Positions 59,201 to 64,000 of a DNA stretch of 64,000 bases are shown here, one piece after another. A program made the position numbers and the translations under genes. Positions within the stretch are counted from its first letter, which is position 1, and the number at the start of each line of letters is the position of its first letter. The DNA comes from Diphasiastrum complanatum (lineage: Eukaryota; Streptophyta; Lycopodiopsida; Lycopodiales; Lycopodiaceae). The notes below the pieces were generated by a model. That model was not told where the DNA came from and ran no database searches. It saw only the letters and a list, made by a program, of their open reading frames with translations. The stretch spans positions 52,673,836-52,737,835 of the forward strand of contig CM055095.1 in assembly GCA_029204225.1 (NCBI GenBank), written 5' to 3'.

Positions 59201-61578
59201 TTCTTCTTTATGCTCTGGAATATTTGTTTCAAGAATAATAGTCTTGGTGAGGAAGTTGCTATAGACATGCTTTGAAGTATTCCTCATGCTTCATCCAACG
59301 AGGTTGTTGCACTTACGTTGGGACTGAATTATTGTGTAAAGATATCCTAACTTGGCACAATCTCTTTCTAGTCTCTTATCAAATCGCAACCGCTTTACAT
59401 TTTCATGTACGTCCTCTTCTCAGTGTGTCTTACATTATCGACCATTGGTCAAATCCCAAAAGTCAAGCATAGCAAGTAAACGTTTCACCGAATCTTTTTA
59501 AAGCTGGAATTTTTTTGGCAACTAAAAGACATCCATTTTGGCTCACATATTAATTAAATAAAGAGTGTTTTAATGAGTTGTGATTGGAGGAGACAGACTC
59601 GTCATCCCTTAAACTGTGTCTATTACTGTTATGCAGATGAATGTGATATAGTGAAGTTTTTAAAGCCTCATCTTTTGTAATATGGGATGGGATGCTCAGA
59701 TCTGATTTTTCACTGTCTTGTGCATTTTTGAACTAATTATAACGATACTTCTAGTTAAGGGTTGTCCCTTGCCAAATTTGTATTATTCTTGTGGCTGATG
59801 CACTCTAGGTTTGGACGTCATAGGCATTGACTTTGAAATGCGTGCAAATGATGTTCAGAACGTGTATGAAAATTCTCAACGTTCTTGAAAATTGTTGTCA
59901 TTCTTGAATGTATTTTTGGGACAAACTTGGAAATTTTGAAATGTTGATACCTCAATAGTAGGTTGCATCGGAAAATTATGGAATGTTTTTATGACGAATA
60001 TAACAAACAATAGGATCAGGTGAAACACTTGCACTGTTTTTGAAATAATTCCTTTTTTTGTATAAGAAGGAGCACATACTCCAACTCCTCTCGCACACCA
60101 AAGCTGAGCCATCTTGCGACAAGATCCGATTCACTAGTCTGCTAGGGTATGAAGTGTCTGTGCCATTTATGCGCCACAATGACTGACCTCAAGTGTGTCT
60201 CTCTTCACAATCCATCCCTGGAGCTGCCCGAACTACATCTCATAATAGGCCCTGTTCTCCAAAAGTGAACTCCAAGCTCCGATGCTAGGTTCGACTCCCT
60301 GAATTTTTGCGCACTGTCTAGCCATACAGGAAGCAACATCAAAGCCACGGTAAAAATCTTCATATGGAAGTTGTCCCACCTCTATCTCCTCCTCGGGCAC
60401 CTTCAAATATTTGCGAGTTTTTTGTTGTTGAATGAATCAGACTACAATTCAATCATAGGATTTTTAAGGCTGCCATTCCTATAGAACAAGGGAGAATGAT
60501 ACAGGAGGCTAAATTCAGTGCATATAGTGTGGCTCTGAAAGTTTGTTTTTGAATTCAATCTTGGTTTTAGAATGAAGTCAGCCTGTAGTCACAACCCTCT
60601 CTAGGATTCTTCATGCACCCAAATCTAGATTCATCAACCTGCAACAACTCAAATTCCAACCAAACCCCTTCTTGTGTAGGAGGCCGCATGACAGGCCAAA
60701 CAAAAAGTTCCAAGACGCACTAAACTCTGAACCAAAGAAGAGAAAAAGCAATTGTGTGTCTTGTGGACCAGAGAAAAGTTATCAGTCTTAAAAACTACTT
60801 TTGCACATTCCTCTTTCCTCAACTTCAAGCACAAAAAACATATCAGCACAGCGTAGGATCGTGTGCATCAATAGCCTAATCTCTGACACAACGTTATCTT
60901 TGTGTTTATGCATCCAGCATGTACAATGGATTGAATGTTACAACCATAAATTCTCATTTTTGAGTGGTGTTTCAAATGTATGCATTTGGAATGCATCCTC
61001 TCAAGTGGACATGTTTTTCGAATACGTGTTTCTAAAGGGGCTTGGACTATCGTATTGTTCTTGTACAACTATGTAAGGAAGAGAGGGAGAGTCAAAAGGT
61101 TGAGTTTGTAAGTATTGGTTGTTTCTTGTTGGCAATGACCATTCTTAACATAGATTGATACACTTGCCATATATGCATTTGATGAAAAGCTTTCAAGAAG
61201 TAAGTCGAAGCAGCAGATTATGGGTCTTTCTAAGTATGTGACATTAAATTATTGAAACATAAACCACCATCCTTTTGGTGGATTGAACATTTCTACATAT
61301 GGATTTGAACATGGGTTGCATATCATGTTTGTGTGTTCTTTCTTTCATTTTTTCTTACATTCTCAACTTCATTTCCAAGATTTTGCTAAGGCTAGGGTTG
61401 CATATCATCACCTTGCGGTGCTTCAAAATTTCAGGTGCTTTTCCAAAATGAATCTTTACCAACTCTTTTAGCACTAGTTACTGGGATAATAGGAGCGATT
61501 GATTCGGAAATGCTTGCTGAAGGATCTGATACTTACAAATACTTCACCAAAAACCACATGTTATACGAACGAAATCAG
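20070..61578 (+). CDS. DYRKP: Plant DYRK-type dual-specificity protein kinase (DYRKP), 3' end beyond window
   Basis: Joined exons 20070-21252, 21532-22954, 23261-23540, 46581-46688, 46783-47061 and 61435-61578 give 1139 codons with all splice phases compatible (1, 2, 0, 0, 0, 0). Residues about 3-27 form a LisH-like helix pair. The middle is long, acidic and Ser-rich, with the plant-family signature GYYRQPIEDEAWFLAHEIDY. The kinase domain starts near residue 890: Gly-rich loop LGSAAFSKA, Lys919, Glu934, HCDLKPEN (Asp1020), DLGSS (Asp1040) and activation segment SYVQSRSYRAPEV. DYRKs autophosphorylate an activation-loop Tyr and then phosphorylate Ser/Thr; Tyr1054 is the equivalent here. Known relatives are Arabidopsis At3g17750/At1g73460 and algal DYRKP, which affects growth and storage metabolism. 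The last C-lobe exon (about 60-80 residues expected) is not in the window. Introns 3 and 5 are about 23.0 and 14.4 kb because of transposons. The N-terminus assumes the first ATG after the leader, which fits the LisH position. Confidence 0.92.
21532..22954 (+). CDS. DYRKP: DYRKP coding exon 2 (acidic plant-specific region)
   Basis: Acceptor ggcag|gattaacg. It encodes the conserved block FVENWGFDAYEDEDPGYYRQ and PIEDEAWFLAHEIDYPSDDE found in plant DYRKs. It continues as an acidic and serine-rich stretch (SSSFQQRFVEAAESR, DFAGFDFTGFSFPSPSSAGE, LVSWRRKSGEFSPLASPQ) and a coiled-coil-like EALEEQLQRLQACAEEYETF. Donor acag|gtgtct, phase 2. Confidence 0.9.
23261..23540 (+). CDS. DYRKP: DYRKP coding exon 3 (kinase N-lobe)
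   Basis: Acceptor ctgtag|gactgg. It encodes EEDKDFPVEINSVIAGRYYV, the Gly-rich loop EYLGSAAFSKA, the ATP-anchoring lysine in VCMKIV and the helix-C glutamate in SLDEIKLL, ending at LYDYFYHR. The loop has GSAAF rather than GxGxxG, as is usual for plant members of this family. Donor cgg|gtaagt, phase 0. A 23,040-base intron follows. Confidence 0.92.
23541..24540 (+). other. Intron 3 of DYRKP, 5' part before the first transposon
   Basis: Ordinary intron sequence. No gene and no recognisable LTR of the following Copia element was found here. Confidence 0.6.
24560..28843 (+). pseudogene. Copia gag-pol pseudogene
   Basis: Gag with KGLWDLVNG, SCKTSKSAWDTL and VVYLRNQLSLLKMQEGDQV, an intact zinc knuckle CHYCKRYGHFIKDC (about 25348-25389), the protease active site WVIDSGATRHMTS (about 25591), integrase with LVHSDDCGP, RTD-stop-GGEY and GVAE-stop-KNR, reverse transcriptase with QLDIKTAFLNGDLNEVVYLQ and FYVDDIIITG, and RNase H with FSDSDWVGDRDTRRST and TKHVEIHYHFVRERL. 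Frameshifts fall near 24840, 25010, 26540, 27890 and 28115. Stops fall at about 24903, 25829, 26398 and 26488. Most of the protein is well conserved, so it was active fairly recently on the genome's time scale. Confidence 0.92.
29227..29261. repeat. (CT)n microsatellite in the Copia 3' LTR region
   Basis: About 17 CT units within the presumed LTR. Confidence 0.9.
29421..30020. other. Intron 3 sequence between Copia and the MITE-like element
   Basis: No gene recognised. It may contain the flank of the Copia insertion. Confidence 0.4.
30029..30664. mobile_element. Candidate MITE (hAT-like, 8-bp target duplication)
   Basis: The 636-base segment has related inverted ends: aaccatggtattggggaaa at the left and, reverse complemented, aaccatagttttggaaaac at the right. 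It is flanked by acaagtga (30021-30028) and acaagtaa (30665-30672), an 8-base duplication with one mismatch, the size made by hAT transposases. The interior is filled with gggaaac/gtttccc motifs in both orientations and carries no transposase. The terminal match is imperfect, so the family assignment is inference. Confidence 0.55.
30093..30264. repeat. 86-bp tandem duplication with internal hairpin
   Basis: Two adjacent copies (30093-30178 and 30179-30264) of a unit starting tttcccagcatatctc, with about three differences. Each holds the inverted arms tttcccatgtttg and caaacatgggaaa around an 8-base loop. Confidence 0.9.
30925..33480 (-). mobile_element. Degenerate Copia relic in DYRKP intron 3, antisense
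   Basis: Read on the minus strand from 33.4 kb: pre-integrase motif NPLWHKRLGFINFKSMEAHK, an eroded integrase, RT start with WYDAMIVEYNALIKNDTRKL and YAIGCKWVLE, MDVTNAFLNSFLEEDIYT, CHLKKSVYGLKQAPRSSY, HVDDIKLSGD, then the end of RT with WKSAKKILGYISGELDFGIL. A purine tract (aaggaggagag on the minus strand, about 30929-30943) marks the 3' end. Many stops and frameshifts. No LTR pair was recognised. Confidence 0.8.
33138..33337. repeat. 100-bp tandem duplication within the Copia relic
   Basis: Copies at 33138-33237 and 33238-33337 are nearly identical (about two mismatches) and include the sequence for NPLWHKRL. The duplication is far younger than the decayed element around it. Confidence 0.9.
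33481..34538. other. Intron 3 sequence at the left edge of the Gypsy element
   Basis: It contains a perfect 19-base hairpin (34287-34329). It may include the outer part of the Gypsy left LTR, since TGTTGG at 33869 could pair with the AACA end at 34959, but the right LTR copy does not extend this far, so I cannot confirm it. Confidence 0.4.
34287..34329. repeat. Perfect 19-bp inverted repeat with 5-base loop
   Basis: Left arm ttgcactgaaaggctgcta (34287-34305), loop ttgag, right arm tagcagcctttcagtgcaa (34311-34329). All 19 pairs are perfect. Confidence 0.95.
34539..34959 (-). repeat. Gypsy LTR, left copy (3' LTR of a minus-strand element)
   Basis: 421 bases matching 40707-41149 closely, apart from a 22-base insertion in the other copy and scattered substitutions. 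On the minus strand it starts TGTTACGTCC, directly after a purine tract (aaggggggaagaa, 34960-34972), which is the expected PPT-LTR order. Its other end may extend further left than the matched part. Confidence 0.85.
34960..40706 (-). other. Interior of the Gypsy element, mostly unreadable
   Basis: Apart from the chromodomain-like tail at about 34973-35200, no frame longer than about 75 codons with known content is present. The 70-codon frames near 37.8 and 38.5 kb match nothing I know. The right part (about 40,200-40,700) is unassigned. Confidence 0.5.
40707..41149 (-). repeat. Gypsy LTR, right copy (5' LTR of a minus-strand element)
   Basis: 443 bases matching 34539-34959. It carries 22 extra bases (ttcattatgcatgtgctcct and two more, near 40970-40993). 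The outer end is gacgtaaca at 41141-41149. Confidence 0.85.
41150..41905 (-). pseudogene. Copia reverse transcriptase/RNase H fragment, antisense
   Basis: Minus strand from 41905: RIHKALYKLKRAPRP, then in shifted frames LYVDDALLL-like, EFDITNLGPAQYLLGIQIFR, NLAHTISNLSQYMSN and HWKALKRVLKYI, and finally KTIRSTSIALSDRN, which corresponds to the IALSSTEAE motif of RNase H. The reading breaks at 41150, where the Gypsy LTR begins. Stops and frame changes throughout. Confidence 0.8.
41906..43516. other. Intron 3 sequence without a recognised gene
   Basis: It may include the eroded 5' part of the plus-strand Gypsy relic that ends near 45.9 kb, but no gag, protease or RT motif could be read. Confidence 0.35.
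43517..44093 (+). repeat. 287-bp tandem duplication carrying an exon-like open frame
   Basis: Copies at about 43517-43803 and 43804-44090 are nearly identical. One visible difference changes CCAAAAG to CCAAGAG (Lys to Arg). Each copy contains an acceptor-like atttacag directly before ATGGGTGTGCATAG, an open frame (GWNAIPEDSGELDSCGLP), and a donor-like ccg|gtaaat. I do not recognise the peptide. Confidence 0.85.
44094..44860. other. Probable decayed Gypsy interior
   Basis: No motif could be read with confidence. It directly precedes the readable Gypsy tail. Confidence 0.3.
44861..45930 (+). mobile_element. Ty3/Gypsy 3' end: integrase tail, PPT and LTR
   Basis: Plus strand: KVADFLHDMQEMLRIVRENV, ILKKVGSLAYQLELPEGFK, then in a shifted frame HPVFHVSRLRKSLREG, EPEKILDTRTK, TEHLVRWKR and DDDDSWEQEG, a chromodomain-like end. 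The PPT aaggggggaagaa (45424-45436) is followed by TGTCATGCCC, the LTR start at 45437. Frames and stops show it is inactive. The PPT is identical to that of the minus-strand Gypsy at 34.9 kb, and the LTR shares the block atagcttgggggctag (ctatggcttgggggctag in the other), so the two elements belong to related families. The 5' end and right LTR end were not found. Confidence 0.8.
45931..46580 (+). other. Intron 3 of DYRKP, 3' part
   Basis: Ordinary intron sequence that ends in the polypyrimidine-poor but valid acceptor tatgtttgcag before exon 4. Confidence 0.55.
46581..46688 (+). CDS. DYRKP: DYRKP coding exon 4 (hinge region)
   Basis: Encodes EHLFIVCELLRANLYEFQKY, then NKESGGEVYFTMPRLQ: the kinase hinge and helix D. 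Exactly 36 codons, phase 0 at both ends, acceptor tttgcag|gaac and donor cag|gtggga. Confidence 0.93.
46783..47061 (+). CDS. DYRKP: DYRKP coding exon 5 (catalytic and activation segments)
   Basis: 93 codons. It carries GLIHCDLKPENILIKS (catalytic Asp1020), VKVIDLGSSCF (Mg-binding Asp1040), SYVQSRSYRAPEVILG (activation Tyr1054 and APE) and IDLWSLGCILAELCSGH. The HRD motif is HCD and DFG is DLG, both normal for DYRK kinases of this branch. Acceptor ttttgcag|tcc, donor cat|gtaagt. A 14,373-base intron follows. Confidence 0.95.
47062..49136 (+). other. Intron 5 of DYRKP, 5' part
   Basis: No recognised gene or element up to the solo LTR. Short frames near 48.2-48.5 kb have no known content. Confidence 0.5.
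49137..49141. repeat. Target-site duplication AGGCG, left
   Basis: Identical to 49888-49892, flanking the solo LTR. Confidence 0.9.
49142..49887 (-). mobile_element. Solo LTR (746 bp) of a Copia-associated family
   Basis: It begins TGTCGCGG and ends TTTTGACA on the plus strand, so both ends have TGTC...GACA inverted termini. It is flanked by a perfect 5-base duplication AGGCG. It contains the self-complementary ttcgcgaa motif. It is related along most of its length to the LTR parts of the nested element at 8856-10281 (opposite orientation), whose internal fragment is Copia integrase. There is no internal region, so a full element was probably reduced by recombination between its LTRs. Frames inside it (49326-49888) are not genes. 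Confidence 0.9.
49888..49892. repeat. Target-site duplication AGGCG, right
   Basis: Identical to 49137-49141. Confidence 0.9.
49893..50395 (+). other. Intron 5 sequence between the solo LTR and the full Copia element
   Basis: No gene. It contains a gatatatcagctctgatcc-like stretch near 49903-49921 that resembles a reversed primer-binding site, but without an LTR next to it. Confidence 0.4.
50396..50400. repeat. Target-site duplication TAAAC, left
   Basis: Identical to 55901-55905, flanking the full-length Copia element. Confidence 0.92.
50401..50721 (-). repeat. Copia 3' LTR (321 bp)
   Basis: Termini TGTTAGAA...TTCTAACA. Next to it inside the element is ctccccctt (PPT aagggggag on the minus strand). 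Compared with the other LTR it lacks about 81 bases, and I count about eleven substitutions over the rest. Confidence 0.95.
50740..53636 (-). pseudogene. Copia integrase-reverse transcriptase-RNase H, two overlapping frames
   Basis: The frame at 53636-52188 holds the pre-integrase motif SRIWHERFRHLNYKSLQVLK, integrase core with LVHTDLWGP, RSDKGGEF and HNGVAERKN (the D,D,E triad), and GEAVSTAVYLLNRSPTK. The frame at 52215-51058 holds reverse transcriptase with QMDVKSAFLNGYLEEEVYLE, LKKALYGLKQAPRAWY, LYVDDLTITG, and RNase H with FVDADWAGNAEDRRST and PTIALSSTEAE. A frame change joins the two near 52.2 kb. After EAE a Tyr codon has become TAG. The remaining RNase H tail reads on to about 50.74 kb. 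Catalytic residues are all intact, so the damage is limited. Confidence 0.94.
53704..54758 (-). pseudogene. Copia gag-protease with a damaged zinc knuckle
   Basis: Starts MGSLNESVLPESSKLDGSNY, changes frame near 54.63 kb, and continues through AWDILKNTYETVSKSR, KLHTLKMESEESITDFITRV and ELNGLLLQEELRRQ to the nucleocapsid motif CNFYSKYGHFAFEC. The second Cys of the CX2CX4HX4C knuckle is Tyr here. Protease has CWYIDSGATQHMTSH. A further frameshift near 53.7 kb separates it from integrase. Confidence 0.93.
54759..55498 (-). other. Copia 5' leader with tandem repeats and primer-binding site
   Basis: About 740 bases between the 5' LTR and gag. The plus strand is C/T-rich with many ctgcc, cagatct and gcctc echoes. 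The primer-binding site is at the LTR edge. The tandem array at 55139-55246 lies inside. Confidence 0.8.
55139..55246. repeat. 31-bp tandem repeat array in the Copia leader
   Basis: Units at 55170-55200 and 55201-55231 are identical (ttctaccgccctcagg then aaaagcctgctcagg), preceded by a diverged unit and followed by half a unit. Confidence 0.93.
55499..55900 (-). repeat. Copia 5' LTR (402 bp)
   Basis: Longer than its partner because it keeps a segment flanked by ttctagca on both sides. Inside that segment cctatactaaaaatag occurs twice. Confidence 0.95.
55901..55905. repeat. Target-site duplication TAAAC, right
   Basis: Identical to 50396-50400. Confidence 0.92.
55906..57097 (+). other. Intron 5 sequence between Copia and the LINE fragment
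   Basis: No gene recognised. The 72-codon minus frame at 56422-56640 has no known content. Confidence 0.35.
57098..57490 (-). mobile_element. LINE reverse-transcriptase fragment, copy 2
   Basis: Same 393-base segment as 18215-18607, same orientation, no indels and two visible mismatches. Sequence similarity stops abruptly at both ends. It carries the same HKGGDPLRQDDYCAIMIDHI and VYCCFVDF motifs and the same frame breaks, so the breaks existed before the two copies separated. Confidence 0.87.
57530..57850 (-). pseudogene. Gypsy integrase core fragment, antisense
   Basis: Minus strand: ELVLDEGTHFLNNATNELAM (the second catalytic Asp region), then PYHPQANKQDEAMKKTLKAI (compare the canonical YHPQANGQVE; the catalytic Glu is kept as DEAMKK) and SWPHMLHPVLWV. 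Stops and frame changes follow. Only part of the core remains. Confidence 0.75.
57851..61434 (+). other. Intron 5 of DYRKP, 3' part
   Basis: About 3.6 kb without a gene I can support. The frames at 58237-58560 and 58682-58942 have no recognised content. It ends in acceptor caaaatttcag before exon 6. Confidence 0.4.
61435..61578 (+). CDS. DYRKP: DYRKP coding exon 6 (C-lobe, last exon seen)
   Basis: 48 codons: VLFQNESLPTLLALVTGIIG, then AIDSEMLAEGSDTYKYFTKN and HMLYERNQ, which joins exon 5 in phase 0 (CSGH-VLFQN). Donor aatcag|gtaact. The remaining C-lobe (the LEYLIPK..TSLRHRLP-type end of the family) was not found on the plus strand up to 64,000. Confidence 0.92.
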
Positions 61579-61619
61579 GTAACTTCTCCATTTAAATCTG
61601 TACAGTGTAATTGTGGCAT

Positions 61620-61679
<60 letters not shown>

Positions 61680-62415
61680 GATTTAGGACTAGAAATTACT
61701 TCACGGGTTTCAAGCTGCTGATAAGCAGCTCCGTTCCAATTAACTGCGTGCTAGATATTACAAAAAGGTTGACAGTTCACACCATATGAGCTAGCTGAAG
61801 AAGTTTTGCTTTAGCTTAACATCTACCTAGTTTCTAGGTCGTGGTGGAGCATCATTAGTTTTATCTGTAAAGCTTAGCCATAAGTCCAGGTTTGTCAGCT
61901 ATGGAGATTCATACACCAAAGGAAACTTAAAGAGATTGAGTAGTTTTGAGTTTCTTTGTAGCTGGAGGTGTACCAAAAACATGCAAGTCTTGTAGCATAG
62001 ATGCACTGCGTTTCTGAAATATCAAAAAAATCCCTAAAACGTGTTTTTTCAATTTTTTTGGGCAATATGGGTATCAGGTGAAAGCTCTAATTAAGAGCAT
62101 AATTACTGTTTAGTTTGCCGAATGTTTTGGGTGAAGGTGGTCTAGTTTAGGTGCATTAACTCCCAGGTTTACGCTTTGAACACCATTGGTCCATGAAGTT
62201 GGCTGCCAGCATTGGTCCATGAAAGCTTTATATTTAAAAATTAATAAAAAGACATGATGCCCCAAAATTCTCCCTCCTCTCTCTCTCTCTCTCATTATCT
62301 CTCTCAGATCCAAGTTGCAACAAACTAAACATGCTAAACAAAAACCATGCTAAGTGTTCTGAACAGTTACCATATTGCATCGTCCTGAACCGTACGGAAG
62401 CATTTTTCAACCATA
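61579..62415 (+). other. Intron 6 of DYRKP, first part
   Basis: It contains the GA microsatellite at 61622-61675. No gene seen. Confidence 0.5.
61622..61675. repeat. (GA)n microsatellite, 27 units
   Basis: It lies only 44 bases after the exon 6 donor. Confidence 0.96.
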
Positions 62416-62557
<142 letters not shown>

Positions 62558-62947
62558 GAAAAAGAGAACAGTACTGAATCGTTACACTGCTGTGAATAGG
62601 ATCATCGTAATATATAATATCGGGCCACATGGCACCAAAATGGGGTACAATGATGTTCCATGAACATAATGAAAACTACACAACTAAGACTTGTCAGAGT
62701 CATGGTAGGAACCATCATCTGACCGGGCTCTGCTGCGTGCTTTGGCTCTGGATCCTCCCACTGCCTCTGCCTCTGCCTCTCTCCCCTCCTTTGGCCCCCC
62801 TCTGCCTGCCCCCATCCCTGTGTCTACCCCTGCGTGTTTGTGTGTCAGGCGGCTGTGATCCTACGCCCTGGGATGGCCCTACCCACTGTGATGATGCCTG
62901 GCCGACGGCTGCTTGTGATGCTTTACTCCTGTCTACAAAAAGCGAAC
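62558..62947. other. 3' flank of the hAT-type gene, C/T-rich
   Basis: A short sequence followed by a pyrimidine-rich stretch (tgcctctgcctctgcctctc, about 62762-62781). It is probably the 3' untranslated part of the minus-strand transposase gene. Confidence 0.4.
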
Positions 62948-63906
62948 TCACCACCCCCTCCTAGAACCTCTAGGTCTCCCCCTAGGCCTATGTGCAGGAA
63001 TGGCTGGCTCCTCCTCTGTCTCCGCATCAGGGTCCACCAGCAGGTCAGCCAGGCCATCCCCCTGTGCCTCCGCCCCCATCTCCTCATCGTCCTCCGTATC
63101 CCCCTCAACCCACTCCTCCTCCTGATAGTCAGCCCCGAGCTCCTCTCCACCCTCCAAGCCCTCATCATTCCCCTCCTCAGCCCTATCCCTTTGCCTGTCT
63201 GCCCTCCTCGAACGCCGTAGAGCCCGTGCATCAGCCTGCGCCTGTCTATAGAACTCTCTATAGATCTCATCATCCATCTCCTCCTGCGTGGGTGGTGCCC
63301 GAGGAGCAGCAGCTGTCGAATCCACCAAGCAAGTGTTAGGGTTCACCTGCAACCAAAAACAATACATTGTTGTCAGCAATTCATTGCATAATTCGAAAGC
63401 AATTCAGTTCGTCAAAGCATAGCAAGAAACAGGGGGTGATGATGTGACTCACCTCGAGCATCTGTCCCCCTCCTCGTGTGCCCCTCAACATACGGCCGTT
63501 GGTGTTCACAAACACCAACCGCCTACACTGCTCGATGGACAACCTGTTCCTCTTCTACGTGTGATACAAGGCCCAGGTGCTCCAATTCCGCTCGCAAGCT
63601 CCTGCTGAACAGTCTTGTGCAAGGACAGAAGAAAACACATGGCTCGTGTAAGTCCTCTTGAATTCACACACTAGCAATGAGCACACTACAGTCACTACTG
63701 CAGTACTTAGCCTACCAAGCAGTTTATCACACGTACCTAGTCCAGGCCATACGCGCTCTGTGTACTCCACCCATCCCCGGTGCAGCTCCCGACTGTCCCG
63801 ATCCTGAGTCTCGCGCCACAAGGGGTGCAATATGTGGGCTATGGCGTGGATGGGTCGGTGGAAGTAGTCCCATCTGGCCTCCCAGATATGTGAGATCTCG
63901 CGCCTC
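62948..63906 (-). pseudogene. hAT-superfamily transposase, C-terminal exons, one premature stop
   Basis: Three minus-strand exons join in phase: 63737-63906, 63453-63614 and 62948-63346. The first has IWEARWDYFHRPIHAIAHIL and HPLWRE; the second DCSAGACERNWSTWALYHT, stop, KRNRLSIEQCRRLVFVNTNG, the hAT dimerisation domain (CERNWS, then normally HTKKRNRL). A Lys codon has become TAG at about 63555-63557. The third exon encodes an acidic Glu/Asp/Arg-rich tail ending RPRGRPRGSRRGW, an AT-hook-like motif. The splice sites (gag|gtgagt and ttgcag|gtgaac) are good. The 5' part lies beyond the window. It sits antisense in kinase intron 6. It could be an active family member with one lesion or a decaying copy. 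Confidence 0.85.
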
Positions 63907-64000
63907 CTGCAGCAGACAAATTACAACAATCATGTAACCATAGTTGCCATAGCATAAAAGAAATGAATCAGACTTGAGTGAGAAACAACAAACTAGACAA
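63907..64000 (-). other. Intron of the hAT-type gene at the window edge
   Basis: On the minus strand it ends in ttgtctgctgcag directly before the 63906 exon. Upstream exons lie outside the window. Confidence 0.6.

Noticed and set aside
62715-63379. Pro-rich plus-strand frames and Arg-rich minus-strand frames besides the transposase tail
   Set aside because: They are other-frame readings of the GC-rich transposase exon. Only the frame joined by good splice sites to the hAT domain is accepted.

Overview
This is plant nuclear DNA, AT-rich, dominated by retrotransposon debris and long dinucleotide microsatellites. The organism is a land plant with a large genome: the one real host gene is a plant-type DYRK kinase (DYRKP), and two of its introns have been swollen to about 23 kb and 14 kb by nested transposable elements. 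I cannot name the species. The intron size and the TE load fit a fern, lycophyte or gymnosperm as well as a TE-rich flowering plant. Nothing looks bacterial, organellar or viral apart from LTR retroelements.

1-19,000: no host gene recognised. It holds microsatellites, short tandem duplications and decayed elements. A Copia relic (7.0-10.7 kb) is split by a younger LTR-integrase-LTR deletion derivative (8856-10281, target duplication TATCA). Two oppositely oriented copies of one Gypsy polyprotein segment lie at 11.7-12.55 kb (minus) and 14.4-16.4 kb (plus). A LINE reverse-transcriptase fragment (18.2 kb) and a possible tRNA-derived SINE relic (19.0-19.2 kb) sit just upstream of the kinase gene.

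19,200-61,578: the DYRKP gene on the plus strand. Six coding exons were joined by splice sites and reading phase (20070-21252, 21532-22954, 23261-23540, 46581-46688, 46783-47061, 61435-61578). They give 1139 in-frame codons: a LisH-like N-terminus, a long acidic and serine-rich plant-specific region, and most of a CMGC kinase domain. The last C-lobe exon is not in the window, so the gene probably continues past 64,000. Intron 3 contains a Copia element (24.5-29.4 kb, plus), a MITE-like element (30029-30664), a Copia relic (30.9-33.5 kb, minus), a Gypsy element with two LTR copies (34.5-41.15 kb, minus), another Copia relic (41.15-41.9 kb, minus) and the 3' end of a related Gypsy (44.9-45.9 kb, plus). 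Intron 5 contains a textbook solo LTR (49142-49887, duplication AGGCG), a full-length but disabled Copia element (50401-55900, duplication TAAAC), a second, nearly identical LINE fragment and a Gypsy integrase fragment.

61,579-64,000: intron 6 (open-ended), with GA, CT and CA microsatellites and, on the minus strand, the 3' end of a spliced hAT-type transposase gene. Its tail is acidic and ends in an AT-hook. It carries one premature stop.

The genes do not form a pathway. The window is best read as one conserved regulatory kinase gene and the record of repeated TE invasion of its introns. I did not find a convincing new biological system. The best leads are the near-identical LINE fragments in direct orientation flanking five kinase exons, the nested LTR derivative, the candidate MITE with a large internal palindrome, the duplicated exon-like unit at 43.5-44.1 kb, and the hAT transposase with an AT-hook tail.
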